Source: Flaviflagellibacter sp963786225 (lineage in GTDB: Bacteria > Pseudomonadota > Alphaproteobacteria > Rhizobiales > Methylopilaceae). Taken from it: a stretch of 64,000 nt of DNA. The stretch lies in the NCBI GenBank assembly GCA_963786225.1, contig CAWAYQ010000010.1, forward strand, positions 62,001-126,000, written 5' to 3'. The translations under genes were made by a program, and so were the position numbers. Under the pieces are notes generated by a model, which saw nothing but the letters and a program-made list of their open reading frames with translations, ran no database searches and was not told where the DNA came from. Positions 33,128-41,751 of the stretch are shown in pieces (position 1 is the stretch's first letter; every line of letters starts with the position of its first letter).

Positions 33128-34819
33128 ATGCTTCAGAACACACCGACAGATGCGGCCATGACCGAGGCTCCCCTTTACGACGTGCTCGCCAGGGCCTTCT
33201 ACGCCGAGGGCGTGCGCGTGCATTTCACCCTGATGGGCGACGGAAACATGCACTGGGCGACGGCTCTTGCGGCAATGCCCGGCGTTCGTACCTACCATGT
33301 TCGTCACGAGCACTGCGCGGTCGCCATGGCAACGAGCTATTCGGCGGCGACGGGAGAGACCGGCATTGCATCCGTGACCTGCGGCCCGGGCCTCACACAG
33401 GTCATGACGGCGCTTCCGGCCGCCGTGCGGGCGCGCATTCCGCTCGTCATTTTTGCCGGCGAAAGCCCGCTTCACTCCGCCTGGTACAACCAGGAGATCG
33501 ATCACGCCCCCTTCGTCACGGCGACAGGTGCGCGCTACATCCAGGCCCACAGTTTTCCGCTGATGCTGTCTCATGTCCGCGAGGCATTCCGGCTCGCACG
33601 CATGGAACGGCGCCCCGTCGTCATCGGGGTGCCTTACGACCTTCAGAAGAAGCCGCTGGGCTTTCCCGCGGAATATATACCGTCCGAGAAATTCATCCCC
33701 GATGTCGGCCGGATGGAGGCGCCCGCCGAACATGTCGCCCGCGCGGCGGCCAGGATCGACGCGGCTCAGCGCGTGATCGTGCTGGGCGGACGCGGAGCCA
33801 AGGAATCCGGCGCGGCTGCGGAATGCGTGGAACTTGCCGATCGTTGCGGCGGGCTTCTGGCGGAGACGCTGCCGGTCCGGGGCCTGTTCGGCGAACACCC
33901 CTTCGATCTCGGAATCGCGGGCGGGTTTTCGACGGACGTCACAAAGGAGATGTTCCGCGCCTGCGACCTGATCGTCGCGGTCGGAGCGAGCCTGACCTAC
34001 CACACGGCTTCGAATGGACGACTGTTCCCCCAGGCCGAGGTGATCCAGATCGATTCCGATCCTGTCGGCGTGAACCAGGGCCGCAAGATTGCCGATCTGT
34101 ATGTCAGGGCCGATGCCAAGGCCGGGCTTCGCAGCATTCTGAACAAACTCGGCCCGGCGAAGAAGACCATATCGGGCTGGCGTACGCCGGAACTCGTTCA
34201 GCGTATGGCGACCGAACTGCCGGATTCTCATGAGTTCGAAGCCGTTCCGGGAAAAGTCGATCCCCGCGCCGCGGTTGCCGCACTCGACAAGGCACTGCCG
34301 AAGGACTGGGTCCTGGTCAATGCATCCGGCCATTGTTCGTATTTCACCGCCCAGATGCGCGGCAGAAGCGCCGACAACTTCGTCACCATCCGCGAGTTCG
34401 GCGCCATCGGAAACGGCCTGTCCTATGCGATCGGCGTTGCCGCCGCGAAACCGGACCGGACCATCGTCCTGATGGACGGCGACGGCGGGCTTCTCATGCA
34501 CGTCCAGGAACTCGAAACCGTGAAACGCCACGGCATCCGGCTTCTCCTTTGCATTCTGAACGACGGGGCTTACGGGTCGGAAATCCATAAATTGCGGGCC
34601 GACGGCCTGACCGACGAGGGAGCCGTCTTCGGTTACGGCGACCTGCCGGCGATCGCCCGCGGCTTCGGGCTCAATGGGCACACGGTGTCGGATCTCTCGG
34701 CCCTCAGTGCCATGGCGGATCGCTTCGCAAAATCCGACACGGCCGAACTCTGGGATTTCCAGATTTCCGACCAGGTGATGTCGCCCGTCATGCGCTCGGC
34801 GCTCCAAAGCAAGCATTGA
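33128..34819 (+). CDS. Thiamine diphosphate-dependent enzyme (acetolactate synthase/decarboxylase-like)
   Basis: 563 residues with the three-domain layout of the pyruvate oxidase/acetolactate synthase superfamily. The N-terminal PYR domain has the cofactor-activating Glu in VRHEHCAVAMA and TCGPGLTQVMTAL. A central domain (about 190-330) follows, then a C-terminal PP domain with the ThDP motif GDGDGGLLMHVQEL...NDGAYG. A start at ATG 33161 (MTEAPLYD) is also possible. It may decarboxylate a 2-oxo acid or acyl-CoA, or ligate or cleave a C-C bond. It lacks obvious oxalyl-CoA decarboxylase features. Substrate unknown; placement between a CoA-transferase and an HMG-CoA-lyase-like enzyme suggests acyl-CoA or oxo-acid chemistry. 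Confidence 0.88.
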   Translation: MLQNTPTDAAMTEAPLYDVLARAFYAEGVRVHFTLMGDGNMHWATALAAMPGVRTYHVRHEHCAVAMATSYSAATGETGIASVTCGPGLTQVMTALPAAVRARIPLVIFAGESPLHSAWYNQEIDHAPFVTATGARYIQAHSFPLMLSHVREAFRLARMERRPVVIGVPYDLQKKPLGFPAEYIPSEKFIPDVGRMEAPAEHVARAAARIDAAQRVIVLGGRGAKESGAAAECVELADRCGGLLAETLPVRGLFGEHPFDLGIAGGFSTDVTKEMFRACDLIVAVGASLTYHTASNGRLFPQAEVIQIDSDPVGVNQGRKIADLYVRADAKAGLRSILNKLGPAKKTISGWRTPELVQRMATELPDSHEFEAVPGKVDPRAAVAALDKALPKDWVLVNASGHCSYFTAQMRGRSADNFVTIREFGAIGNGLSYAIGVAAAKPDRTIVLMDGDGGLLMHVQELETVKRHGIRLLLCILNDGAYGSEIHKLRADGLTDEGAVFGYGDLPAIARGFGLNGHTVSDLSALSAMADRFAKSDTAELWDFQISDQVMSPVMRSALQSKH

Positions 34820-34836
34820 CGCAGAGGAACAAGGAC

Positions 34837-35808
34837 ATGATTCCGAAGCACGTAAAGATAAACGAAGAGGGGCCCCGCGAAGGGTTCCAGTTCGAAAAGA
34901 CGTCCATTCCGACGCACCAGAAGATCGAATTGATTGACGCGCTGAGCGATGCCGGGCTCAAGCACATACAGGCCGCGTCCTTCGTCAACCCGAAGCGCGT
35001 GCCGGGATGGGCGGACGCCGATGAGGTGGTCGAGGGAATGCGAGCCGCGCCGGGCGTCGAATATACGTGTCTGTGGCTGAACCCGAAGGGTTTGGAGCGC
35101 GCTCTGTCCCACCGCGCCAAGCTCACCCTTGTCGGGGCGGTGCGGGTGTGCGCTTCCGAGAAATTCCTGCTGCGGAACCAGCAGATCGACCTGAAGCAGA
35201 GCGCCGTTCTGCAGCACGAGCAGATCGAGGTCTACAAGGCCAACGGAATTCCGATCGACAATATCGGCATCATGGCCGCCTTCGGCTGCAATTTTCAGGG
35301 CGAGATTCCGGTCTCGCGCGTGCTCGACGCCATAAGTGAAGCGATCGACATCGCGCAGGCCCATGACGTGACGCTGAAGCAGATCCGGTTGTCCGACACC
35401 ATGGCGTGGGCAACTCCCAACAGTATCCGGAATGTGGTGGGAACGGTGCAGGACACGTTCCCCGACATGGACGTCCACCTGCATCTCCACGACACCCGCG
35501 GAATGGCGGTCGCCAATGCTTTCGCCGGGCTCGAGATGGGCGTCGCGAGCTATGATTCGGCGATTGCCGGCCTTGGCGGCTGCCCGTTTGCGGGCCATGG
35601 CGGCGCCGCGGGAAATATCTGCACCGAGGACCTGGTTTTTCTCTGCGAGGAAATGGGCGTCGACACGGGTATCGACATCGACCGGCTGATCACGGCGGCT
35701 CAACTCGCCGAGCGTATATTCGGCCGCCAGCTTCCCGGTTCGGTCATGCATGGTGGTACTCTCTCCCGTTACCGCAACTGCGGCGGCTTGAGGAGTTCCA
35801 CGACGTGA
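34837..35808 (+). CDS. HMG-CoA lyase-like aldolase with altered active site
   Basis: 323 residues of the DRE-TIM metalloenzyme family. ATG 34837 is used (GAGG nine bases upstream); TTG 34816, overlapping the previous stop, is the other start. The metal-binding HLHDTRGMAVANAF and the catalytic-Cys loop GLGGCPFAGHGGAAGN are present. Compared with human HMG-CoA lyase (Arg41, Asp42, Glu72), the GPRDG motif reads GPREG and VIETTSFV reads HIQAASFV. Asp42 is therefore Glu, Glu72 is Gln, and two residues are added between Cys266 and Asn275. It probably cleaves or forms a 3-hydroxyacyl-CoA other than HMG-CoA. The next gene overlaps by GTGA. Confidence 0.88.
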   Translation: MIPKHVKINEEGPREGFQFEKTSIPTHQKIELIDALSDAGLKHIQAASFVNPKRVPGWADADEVVEGMRAAPGVEYTCLWLNPKGLERALSHRAKLTLVGAVRVCASEKFLLRNQQIDLKQSAVLQHEQIEVYKANGIPIDNIGIMAAFGCNFQGEIPVSRVLDAISEAIDIAQAHDVTLKQIRLSDTMAWATPNSIRNVVGTVQDTFPDMDVHLHLHDTRGMAVANAFAGLEMGVASYDSAIAGLGGCPFAGHGGAAGNICTEDLVFLCEEMGVDTGIDIDRLITAAQLAERIFGRQLPGSVMHGGTLSRYRNCGGLRSSTT

Positions 35809-36332
35809 CCACAGCAGACACACCTTTATCCGAGCGAACGCCCCCGGAACCGGAGGACATCGCCTCCGCGCATGCCAGGCTCGAAGCAGCCGGCTGGCAC
35901 CGGATGCCGGATGAGGGATTTATCGAACTCGTCGGTCCTTTCTGGCAGCACGGCGTCGACAAGAGCCGGTTTTGTTTTCTGGCGGAACCTCGGCATCACA
36001 ACCGGCGCGGCATCGTCCAGGGCGGCATGCTCGTCACCTTCGCGGACCGCTCTCTCGGCACGACCGTGCGGAGCGTCAATACGGACCGGCCGCAGGCGAC
36101 TTTGCAGCTCGATGTTCATTTCATAGACGCCGCCTTTATCGGCGAGGTGATCGAAGCGCGATGCCGCGTGTTCCGGCGCACCAAATCCCTGGTGTTCGTC
36201 GATGCGGAAATCCTCGCCGGCGAGCGTCTTGTCGCCACCGTCAAAGGCATGTGGAAGATCATGTCACCCAACGCGCCGAATTATCGCCAGGACATTGCGC
36301 CCGCGCCCGCGCTCGGTAGCCCGCAGCCATGA
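35805..36332 (+). CDS. PaaI-type hotdog-fold acyl-CoA thioesterase
   Basis: 175 residues. GTG 35805 overlaps the previous stop (GTGA). The hotdog domain (about 45-150) has the PaaI signature HHNRRGIVQGGMLVTFADRS, with the usual HGG Asn/His region as VQGG, and LDVHFIDAAFIGEVIEARCR before the last strands. Members hydrolyse acyl-CoA thioesters in the cytosol, often releasing CoA from dead-end intermediates. It is translationally coupled on both sides (ATGA into the GntR gene), which ties it firmly to the operon. The first 40 residues are an unusual extension. Confidence 0.88.
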   Translation: MTTADTPLSERTPPEPEDIASAHARLEAAGWHRMPDEGFIELVGPFWQHGVDKSRFCFLAEPRHHNRRGIVQGGMLVTFADRSLGTTVRSVNTDRPQATLQLDVHFIDAAFIGEVIEARCRVFRRTKSLVFVDAEILAGERLVATVKGMWKIMSPNAPNYRQDIAPAPALGSPQP

Positions 36333-37042
36333 ACCTCGCGGAAGCCACGGGCAGGGAGCCCGCACCCGAGAACGATGCTCCTGCGGGCGAGCCGATCAGC
36401 GTCATTCTCAAATACATCCGGGACGCGATCGCAACGGGGCGGCTGATGCCCAACGAACGCCTTCTGGAAGTCGATCTGGCGAAACAGCTCAACACCAACC
36501 GCGCCAATATCCGCACCGCGCTCGCGGTTCTCGAAAGCGAGGGCCTCGTCCGCCGTGAGGCAAACCGGGGGGCCCGCGTACGCCTCATCAGCGAACAGGA
36601 AGCGCTCGAGATTGCCGAGGCCCGGCTTGCGCTGGAAAGCCTGATCGCCCGCAAAGCGGCGGAGCTTGCCACGGACGACGACGTGGCAGTCCTGAGGCAA
36701 TTGCACGAGGCCATGCGGGTTCGGCTGGAGGCCGGCGATCTGATCGGCGTCTCGGCTCTGAACGGCGATTTCCATCGGGCGATTTTGCGCATTGCGAAGA
36801 ACGAAACGATCGGCCGGGTTCTGGCCAATCTCCGGCACCAGCTGGTGCGGGTTCAGTTCCGCACGATTCTCGTTCCAGGCCGGGCCGCCAAGAGCTTTGG
36901 AGAGCATCTGCGGATCGTGGATGCGATCGCGGCAAAAGACCCCGACGCCGCGGAACTGGCGATGCGGACACATCTCACAGGCGTGACGGAAGGGCTGAAG
37001 GAGAGCTTCGCGATGAACCGCGCCGTGCCCTTCAACTCCTGA
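36329..37042 (+). CDS. GntR/FCD transcriptional regulator of TTT locus 2
   Basis: 237 residues. The winged helix (ILKYIRDAIATGRLMPNERL, LAKQLNTNRANIRTALAVLE) is followed by an FCD domain with ligand or metal histidines in GDFHRAILRIA, SFGEHLRIVDA and MRTHLTGVTEG. The first 22 residues (rich in Ala, Pro and Glu) are an extension. Embedded in the operon by ATGA overlap, it is expected to control both this operon and the divergent transporter through the inverted repeat at 31840-31863. The recognition helix TNRANIRTAL differs from the SRGPLREAL/SRGPIREAC forms of the other two GntR proteins here. Confidence 0.93.
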   Translation: MNLAEATGREPAPENDAPAGEPISVILKYIRDAIATGRLMPNERLLEVDLAKQLNTNRANIRTALAVLESEGLVRREANRGARVRLISEQEALEIAEARLALESLIARKAAELATDDDVAVLRQLHEAMRVRLEAGDLIGVSALNGDFHRAILRIAKNETIGRVLANLRHQLVRVQFRTILVPGRAAKSFGEHLRIVDAIAAKDPDAAELAMRTHLTGVTEGLKESFAMNRAVPFNS

Positions 37043-37088
37043 GCGCCGGGGCCCGAGGCGTATTCTTGTTTCACGAAAGGGAACGGCA

Positions 37089-38330
37089 ATGTCGAACAAG
37101 CCGCTGGCCGGCCTGAAGGTCCTCGAATTCAGCCACATGATCATGGGGCCGACCGCCGGTCTCCTGATGGCCGATCTCGGCGCCGACGTCATCAAGGTCG
37201 AACCCGCGCCGGACGGAGACCACACCCGCACATTGCCCGGTTTTGCCGCGGGCTTCTTCTCCGGCTTCAACCGCAACAAACGGGCGATCGCGCTCAATCT
37301 CAAAGCTCCCGAAGGCCAGGATGCGATGCGGCGCCTCGTCGCCCAATCCGACATTCTCGTCGAAAACTACGCTCCCGGAACCATGGAGCGCCTGCAGTGC
37401 GGTTACGAGCAGTTGAAGACGCAGAACGAGCGGCTGATCTATCTCGCGCTCAAGGGCTTCCTGCCGGGCCCGTATGAAAACCGCCCGGCGCTCGACGAGA
37501 TCGTTCAGTTCCAGGCGGGGCTCGCTTACATGACCGGCCCACCGGGCAGGCCGCTCCGCGCGGGCTCGTCGATCAACGACATCCTCGGCGGCGTGTTCGG
37601 CGTCACCGCGGTGCTCGCGGCGGTCGAGGAGCGGCATCGCACCGGCAAGGGCCAGAAAGTCACAAGCGCGCTGTTCGAAACCGCGACGTTCCTGATGCTG
37701 ACGCATATGGCGGGCTATATCGCGACCGGAAAAGATCCGAAGCCGATGCCCGTCCGCCATCGCGCCTGGGCGATCTACGACGTGTTCGACACCGCGGGCG
37801 AGGACCAGATCTTCATCGGTGTCACGAGCGACATGCAGTGGAAGCGCTTGTGCGAGGCGTTCCAGCTCGACGAGCTGTTCGGCGATGCACGGCTCGTCAC
37901 CAACGCCATGCGCGTGCAGGAGCGTGAATGGATGATCCCGAAACTTCAGGAGGCATTCTCCAGGCTTCCCAAGCCGGAGATCGCCGATCGCTGCGAGGCG
38001 GCGTCAATACCGTTCGCGCCGGTGGGCAAACCGACCGACCTTTTCGACGATCCTCATCTCCTGGCGAGCGGAGGGCTGCTCGATGTCGCCGTGTCCACGA
38101 CGAGCGGAACGGTGAAAAACGCGCGTCTTCCCGCGCTTCCCATAAGCTTCGGCACCGAAAGCGGCCGGGCGACCCTGGAACGCCAGCCGCCGAAACTGGG
38201 TGAGAACGGTCCGGACGTTCTGGCCGAGGCCGGCTTTACGCAGGCTGAGATCGACCACCTTGTCGAGACCGGAATCGTGGTCGTCGGCGCGCCGGGAAAA
38301 GCGGCAAAATCCGCGATGGAAAAAGCGTAG
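37089..38330 (+). CDS. CaiB/BaiF family (class III) CoA-transferase, second copy
   Basis: 413 residues, last gene of the operon, 46 bases after the GntR gene with its own ribosome binding site (GAAAGGGAAC). Shares with the first copy the blocks HMIMGPTAGLLMADLGADVI, KVEPAPDGDHTR, NRNKRAIALNLK, ENYAPGTMERL and SINDILGGVFG, with the presumed catalytic Asp at residue 164. Two paralogous CoA-transferases in one operon suggest either two substrates (for example stereoisomers or successive acids) or a hetero-oligomer like succinyl-CoA:L-malate or citramalate CoA-transferase. Which one applies cannot be decided from sequence. Confidence 0.93.
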   Translation: MSNKPLAGLKVLEFSHMIMGPTAGLLMADLGADVIKVEPAPDGDHTRTLPGFAAGFFSGFNRNKRAIALNLKAPEGQDAMRRLVAQSDILVENYAPGTMERLQCGYEQLKTQNERLIYLALKGFLPGPYENRPALDEIVQFQAGLAYMTGPPGRPLRAGSSINDILGGVFGVTAVLAAVEERHRTGKGQKVTSALFETATFLMLTHMAGYIATGKDPKPMPVRHRAWAIYDVFDTAGEDQIFIGVTSDMQWKRLCEAFQLDELFGDARLVTNAMRVQEREWMIPKLQEAFSRLPKPEIADRCEAASIPFAPVGKPTDLFDDPHLLASGGLLDVAVSTTSGTVKNARLPALPISFGTESGRATLERQPPKLGENGPDVLAEAGFTQAEIDHLVETGIVVVGAPGKAAKSAMEKA

Positions 38331-38398
38331 CCGTCTTTTTTTGCGCAGGGGCAAAGCGGGGCGGGCGGCGTCCCGGTTCTGCCGCCGCCGCACAAAGT

Positions 38399-38914
38399 TC
38401 AGCCGGGCGTATCGCCGTCATGCACCGGGAAGAGACCTTCGTATCCGGACATGAACTTTTCAAACAAAGCGGCGAACGTCTCGACGTCCTTCTCCGGCCA
38501 GCCCTCGACGATCCTGGTCACCGTCGTCAGCTTGAGCGCCCGGACTTCCGACAGCAATCGCCGGCCGGCCGGCGTCAATTCGACGACGATGCGCCGGGCA
38601 TCGGCCCTCGATGCCATGCGGCGAAGAACCTTGCCGCGCACCATGTCGGCCACGATCCGGCTTGCCCGCGACGGATCGATGCGCAGCATGTCGGCGATCG
38701 TGCCGACGGTGACCTCGTCCACGCCTTCTGCCTGCCCGACGGCGGACAGAACATCGAGATGCGACAGTTCGAGATCCGGCGCGATGGTCCGGATCACCAG
38801 GCGTCCGATCACTCTGCGGCCGGTCATCAGCCGCATGCGCGCCATGCTCCGGCTGATGCGGGGAATGCTGTCTTCGCCGGGGCGGGAAGTATCCGGGGGG
38901 AGGGGTTTGTGCAT
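38399..38914 (-). CDS. MarR family transcriptional regulator
   Basis: 171 residues from ATG 38914 (MHKPLPP); the longer frame would start at a GTG inside the operator palindrome. The winged helix region reads LSHLDVLSAVGQAEGVDEVT, GTIADMLRIDPSRASRIVAD, MVRGKVLRRMASRADARRI, a standard MarR fold, followed by a dimerisation helix (FAALFEKFMSGYEGLF). It is divergent from an MFS drug exporter, with a perfect 8-bp inverted repeat between. That is the classic layout of a repressor whose ligand is exported by the pump. Confidence 0.93.
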   Translation of the reverse strand: MHKPLPPDTSRPGEDSIPRISRSMARMRLMTGRRVIGRLVIRTIAPDLELSHLDVLSAVGQAEGVDEVTVGTIADMLRIDPSRASRIVADMVRGKVLRRMASRADARRIVVELTPAGRRLLSEVRALKLTTVTRIVEGWPEKDVETFAALFEKFMSGYEGLFPVHDGDTPG

Positions 38915-38979
38915 TGACGGGCCGTTCACAGAGCGGGGCCGAAGCCCGGTTTCGTCTACGCCATTGGTCGACTGGCAAT

Positions 38980-38998
38980 TATGTGCTAATAGCACATA
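38980..38998. promoter_or_regulatory. MarR operator TATGTGCT-AAT-AGCACATA
   Basis: A perfect inverted repeat, TATGTGCT (38980-38987) and AGCACATA (38991-38998), with a 3-base centre, lies between the MarR and MFS starts. A TATATA element (38997-39002) overlaps its right edge as a likely -10 box for the exporter. Confidence 0.75.
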
Positions 38999-39033
38999 TA
39001 TAAGGTCCCCGTAAGTCGGAATAAAGTCTTCTA

Positions 39034-40567
39034 ATGAACATGCAAGTTGCTCCAGCGCCGCTGGTCGCGGATCCCCGTCGCAGGCTCGTCGTCTTCTGCT
39101 TCCTGCTGACCGGCCAGTTCATTTCGACGCTGGACGTCCACATCGTCTCGACGGCACTGCCGACGATTGTCGGGGAATTCGGCCATCTGGAGCGGTTCGG
39201 CTGGATCGGCTCCGCCTATCTTCTGGCACTCAGCGCCGCCATGCCGGTCTACGGCAAGCTCGGCGATCTGTTCGGCCGCAAATACGTGATGATGACGGCG
39301 ATCGCCATCTTCATCATTGGTTCGACGGTCTGCGGCCTGGCGGTGTCGATGAACACGTTGATCGCCGCCCGCGTGCTGCAGGGGCTGGGCGGCGGCGGCA
39401 TCATGGTCTCGATCTTCGCCATCAATGCCGATCTGTTCGAGCCGCGCCAACGCGCCCGGTATCAGAGTTATTCCAGCCTTGTCCTGATGGCGTCGAGCGC
39501 GATCGGTCCCTTTCTCGGCGGCATCATGAGCGATCTCTTCGGATGGCGCTCGATCTTCCTGATCAATGTGCCGATCGGCGCCATCGCGCTGACGGGGCTT
39601 TTCTTCATGCTCCCGTATCGCAAGCCGCTTCGCCGCCCGAAGATCGACTATGTCGGCGCTCTGCTGCTTGCCATGACGACGACAAGCATCGTGCTGACGG
39701 CCGACAGCAACGAACTCTTCGGCTCGCTGCTGTCGCCTCAGAGCGCCGGCGTGATCGCGTTCGGCGTGCTCTGCGCCACATTGTGGGTGTTCGTGGAGCG
39801 GCGTGCACCCGAACCGATCGTCCCCCTGAAGCTGTTTCGCAATTCCACGTTCAGCCTGCTTCTCGTCGTCTCGGTATTGAGCGGCGGGATCGCGATCGGC
39901 ATGGTGAATTACTTCGCGCTTTTCCTGCAGACGACGACGGGCCTTTCGCCGTCCACCGCGGGTCTGTTTTTCATACTCCTGACCGGAGGTATCGTCTGCG
40001 GGTCGCTGACCGCCGGACGGATCATCTCGACAACGGGGCGCTACAAGCCTTTCGCCGTCGCGAGCCTCGGTTGCAGCGCGATTGCCTTCGCAGTTTTGTC
40101 GCAGGTCCATGCCGGAACGCCGCTTCCGCTCATCGGCGCGCTCATGATGCTGCACGGGATCGGCATCGGCCTGGCCCAGCAGGTTCCGGTCATCGGCGTG
40201 CAGAACGCAGCGCCTGCACGCGATGTCGGCGCCGCGACCGGCTCGGTGACCCTGTCGCGCATGGGCGGCGCATCGATCGCGATCTCGATCTACGGCGCGA
40301 TCATCGCCGCCCAGCTCGGCCGCGTTGGCGTGTCCATACCGGGCCTGGCCAACATCGAGGAAATGACGCCGAAAATGATGGCCGCTCTTCCCGAGGCGGA
40401 CCCGGCACGCGGTGGCCGATGCCTATGCCGCGGCGTTTTCGCCGCTCTTCATGACGGCCTGCGCGCTCGCGCTTGCCGGCCTTGCGGCGGCGCTGATGCT
40501 GAAGCCGGTGCAATTGCCGCGCGGCGGCGAGGTGAAGACGGTGCCGGCGCCGGAAGCGGCGGAGTGA
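39034..40567 (+). pseudogene. DHA2-type MFS drug exporter, frameshifted near the C-terminus
   Basis: A 14-helix EmrB/QacA-type exporter: LTGQFISTLDVHIVSTALPT (motif D1), GKLGDLFGRKYVMM (motif A), LIAARVLQGLGGGGIMVS (motif B) and GPFLGGIMSDLFGWRSIFLI (motif C). About 456 residues are in frame. Then one extra G near 40411 shifts the frame away from VADAYAAAFSPLFMTACALA, LAGLAAALMLKPVQL and a stop at 40565-40567, which form the proper last helix. Corrected length is 510 residues. Uncorrected, the protein would run on to 41031 with a meaningless tail. Likely proton-driven efflux under MarR control. Confidence 0.88.
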
Positions 40568-40662
40568 AGTCGGCAAGCGGTATCGTTTCGCCGAAAGGCA
40601 GCGCACAGGCCGCCAAGGCTTTCGCTGCCGCTTGCGGAAAGAGCCAATCCGGAAAGGACCGC

Positions 40663-40887
40663 TCAGCGCCCGATTTCATGCATGTCGGAATTCAACTGGG
40701 TGTCGTCGAGATAGCCGTAGACGATCATGATCGCCACCTGATCGCTGAGTTTGCCCTGGAGGTGGTCGTTCATCACGCCTCGCATCGCCCGCCACGCGGC
40801 CGGAACCCGGTCCTGTGGTCTCTGTCGTCGGTCGCGACGCAAGGTCAGAATGGAGTCCGAATTATCGACGACGAGCTTCAGGTCCAT
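40663..40887 (-). CDS. Small conserved-looking hypothetical protein
   Basis: 74 residues from ATG 40887 (MDLKLVVDNSD), with GAGAGG eleven bases upstream. The sequence is soluble and mixed in charge, with RVPAAWRAMRGVMNDHLQGK and a YGYLDDTQL tail. No domain is recognised. It is convergent with the MFS gene and divergent from the DUF3606 gene. Codon choice and the ribosome binding site support a real gene, but only moderately. Confidence 0.5.
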   Translation of the reverse strand: MDLKLVVDNSDSILTLRRDRRQRPQDRVPAAWRAMRGVMNDHLQGKLSDQVAIMIVYGYLDDTQLNSDMHEIGR

Positions 40888-41055
40888 GACGCATACACCT
40901 CTCGACGCAACGGGACGCAACAACATGATTTAGAATCCCGAAACCGGCCTTTCGTTCCAAAGGGAACCAATCCTCCGCGAAAGGATTTCATTCCACGTAA
41001 TCGGAGTTCGCGTTCCCGGTCCGCCCTGTAGGCGGGCCGGAGAGGAGATCACCCC

Positions 41056-41247
41056 ATGGTCGACAATAAGCAGAGCACCGGGAAACAGGACCGCAATCAG
41101 GTTTCCGGCGGCCAGGATTACGAGGTTCGCGACTTTGCGAAGGCTGCGGGCATCACGGTCGAGAAGGCGCAGGAACTCATCAGGAAGCACGGCAATGACC
41201 GCAAGACCCTGATGGCGGCGGCGAAGTCTGAAACGGGCACGGCCTGA
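41056..41247 (+). CDS. DUF3606 small protein
   Basis: 63 residues with the DUF3606 pattern: MVDNKQSTGKQDRNQVSGGQ, DYEVRDFAKAAGITVEKAQE and LIRKHGNDRKTLMAAA. The C-terminal half resembles a small helix-turn-helix or UBA-like bundle. The start has GAGAGGAG 11 bases upstream. Such proteins are common in Hyphomicrobiales and Sphingomonadales and are often linked with stress genes; their function is unknown. Confidence 0.88.
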   Translation: MVDNKQSTGKQDRNQVSGGQDYEVRDFAKAAGITVEKAQELIRKHGNDRKTLMAAAKSETGTA

Positions 41248-41284
41248 CCGCTTATCCGGGGAACGGAAGTTCGGGATAACCCCT

Positions 41285-41749
41285 CTAATCGTGAGCGGCG
41301 CACGACTCCCGCTTCAGGTCGAGCAGCGGCGTGCCGTCCACGCAGTCGAGGCCCCGCACCGTGACGCTCGTCTCGTCCACGCTGACGACATCGGCCACGC
41401 TGGACGCAATCGGGTTGGGCCGCACCGGTGAGCGGAGGGAAAACGTGCCGTGCAGCGCGCCCTTGTGCTCGACGTTCTGCTGAACGAGGTCGCGCCGGGC
41501 GAGATGCATCCAGTACAGGACCTGCAGCCGCGTTCCGGGCGTGATGCCTTTCAGCGCCGGACGCCATGGCTCGTCGATCTCGATCGTGCACAACGGCCCG
41601 TCGGGCTCTCCGTGGCGCGGGCAGTCCTTGCGGCCCTGAAAAGGCGTGCGGATGCGGCCGATATAGACGAGGCGCGCATCCGTGCGCTCCGGCAGCGCGG
41701 CGATCACTTCGCCCGGGCGGATTCCGTCTGAGGTTGTCGTCTGTGTCAT
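41285..41749 (-). CDS. TrmO/TsaA-like SAM-dependent methyltransferase family protein
   Basis: 154 residues from ATG 41749; ATG 41761, overlapping the ABC gene stop, would add four residues. The TrmO (YaeB/VirR) beta-barrel signatures are YIGRIRTPFQGRKDCPRHG near the N-terminus, LQVLYWMHLARRDL, and FSLRSPVRPNPIASSVADVV with the family's RPNPI motif, then GLDCVDGTPLLDLK. E. coli TrmO methylates t6A37 of tRNA using SAM. This copy lacks the C-terminal extension of YaeB and is the last gene of a metal-type ABC operon. It may act on another substrate tied to metal or cofactor uptake. Confidence 0.85.
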   Translation of the reverse strand: MTQTTTSDGIRPGEVIAALPERTDARLVYIGRIRTPFQGRKDCPRHGEPDGPLCTIEIDEPWRPALKGITPGTRLQVLYWMHLARRDLVQQNVEHKGALHGTFSLRSPVRPNPIASSVADVVSVDETSVTVRGLDCVDGTPLLDLKRESCAAHD

Positions 41750-41751
41750 CG

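Noticed and set aside
33128..34819. Oxalyl-CoA decarboxylase working with formyl-CoA transferase
   Set aside because: CaiB-type transferase next to a ThDP enzyme recalls oxalate degradation. The ThDP protein does not show Oxc-like sequence, and an HMG-CoA-lyase-like enzyme and thioesterase have no place in that pathway.
40953..41000. EcfG-type promoter between the small hypothetical gene and DUF3606
   Set aside because: GGAAC occurs on both strands, but no CGTT-like -10 element lies 16-18 bases away on either; the GGAA/TTCC symmetry looks like a small hairpin.
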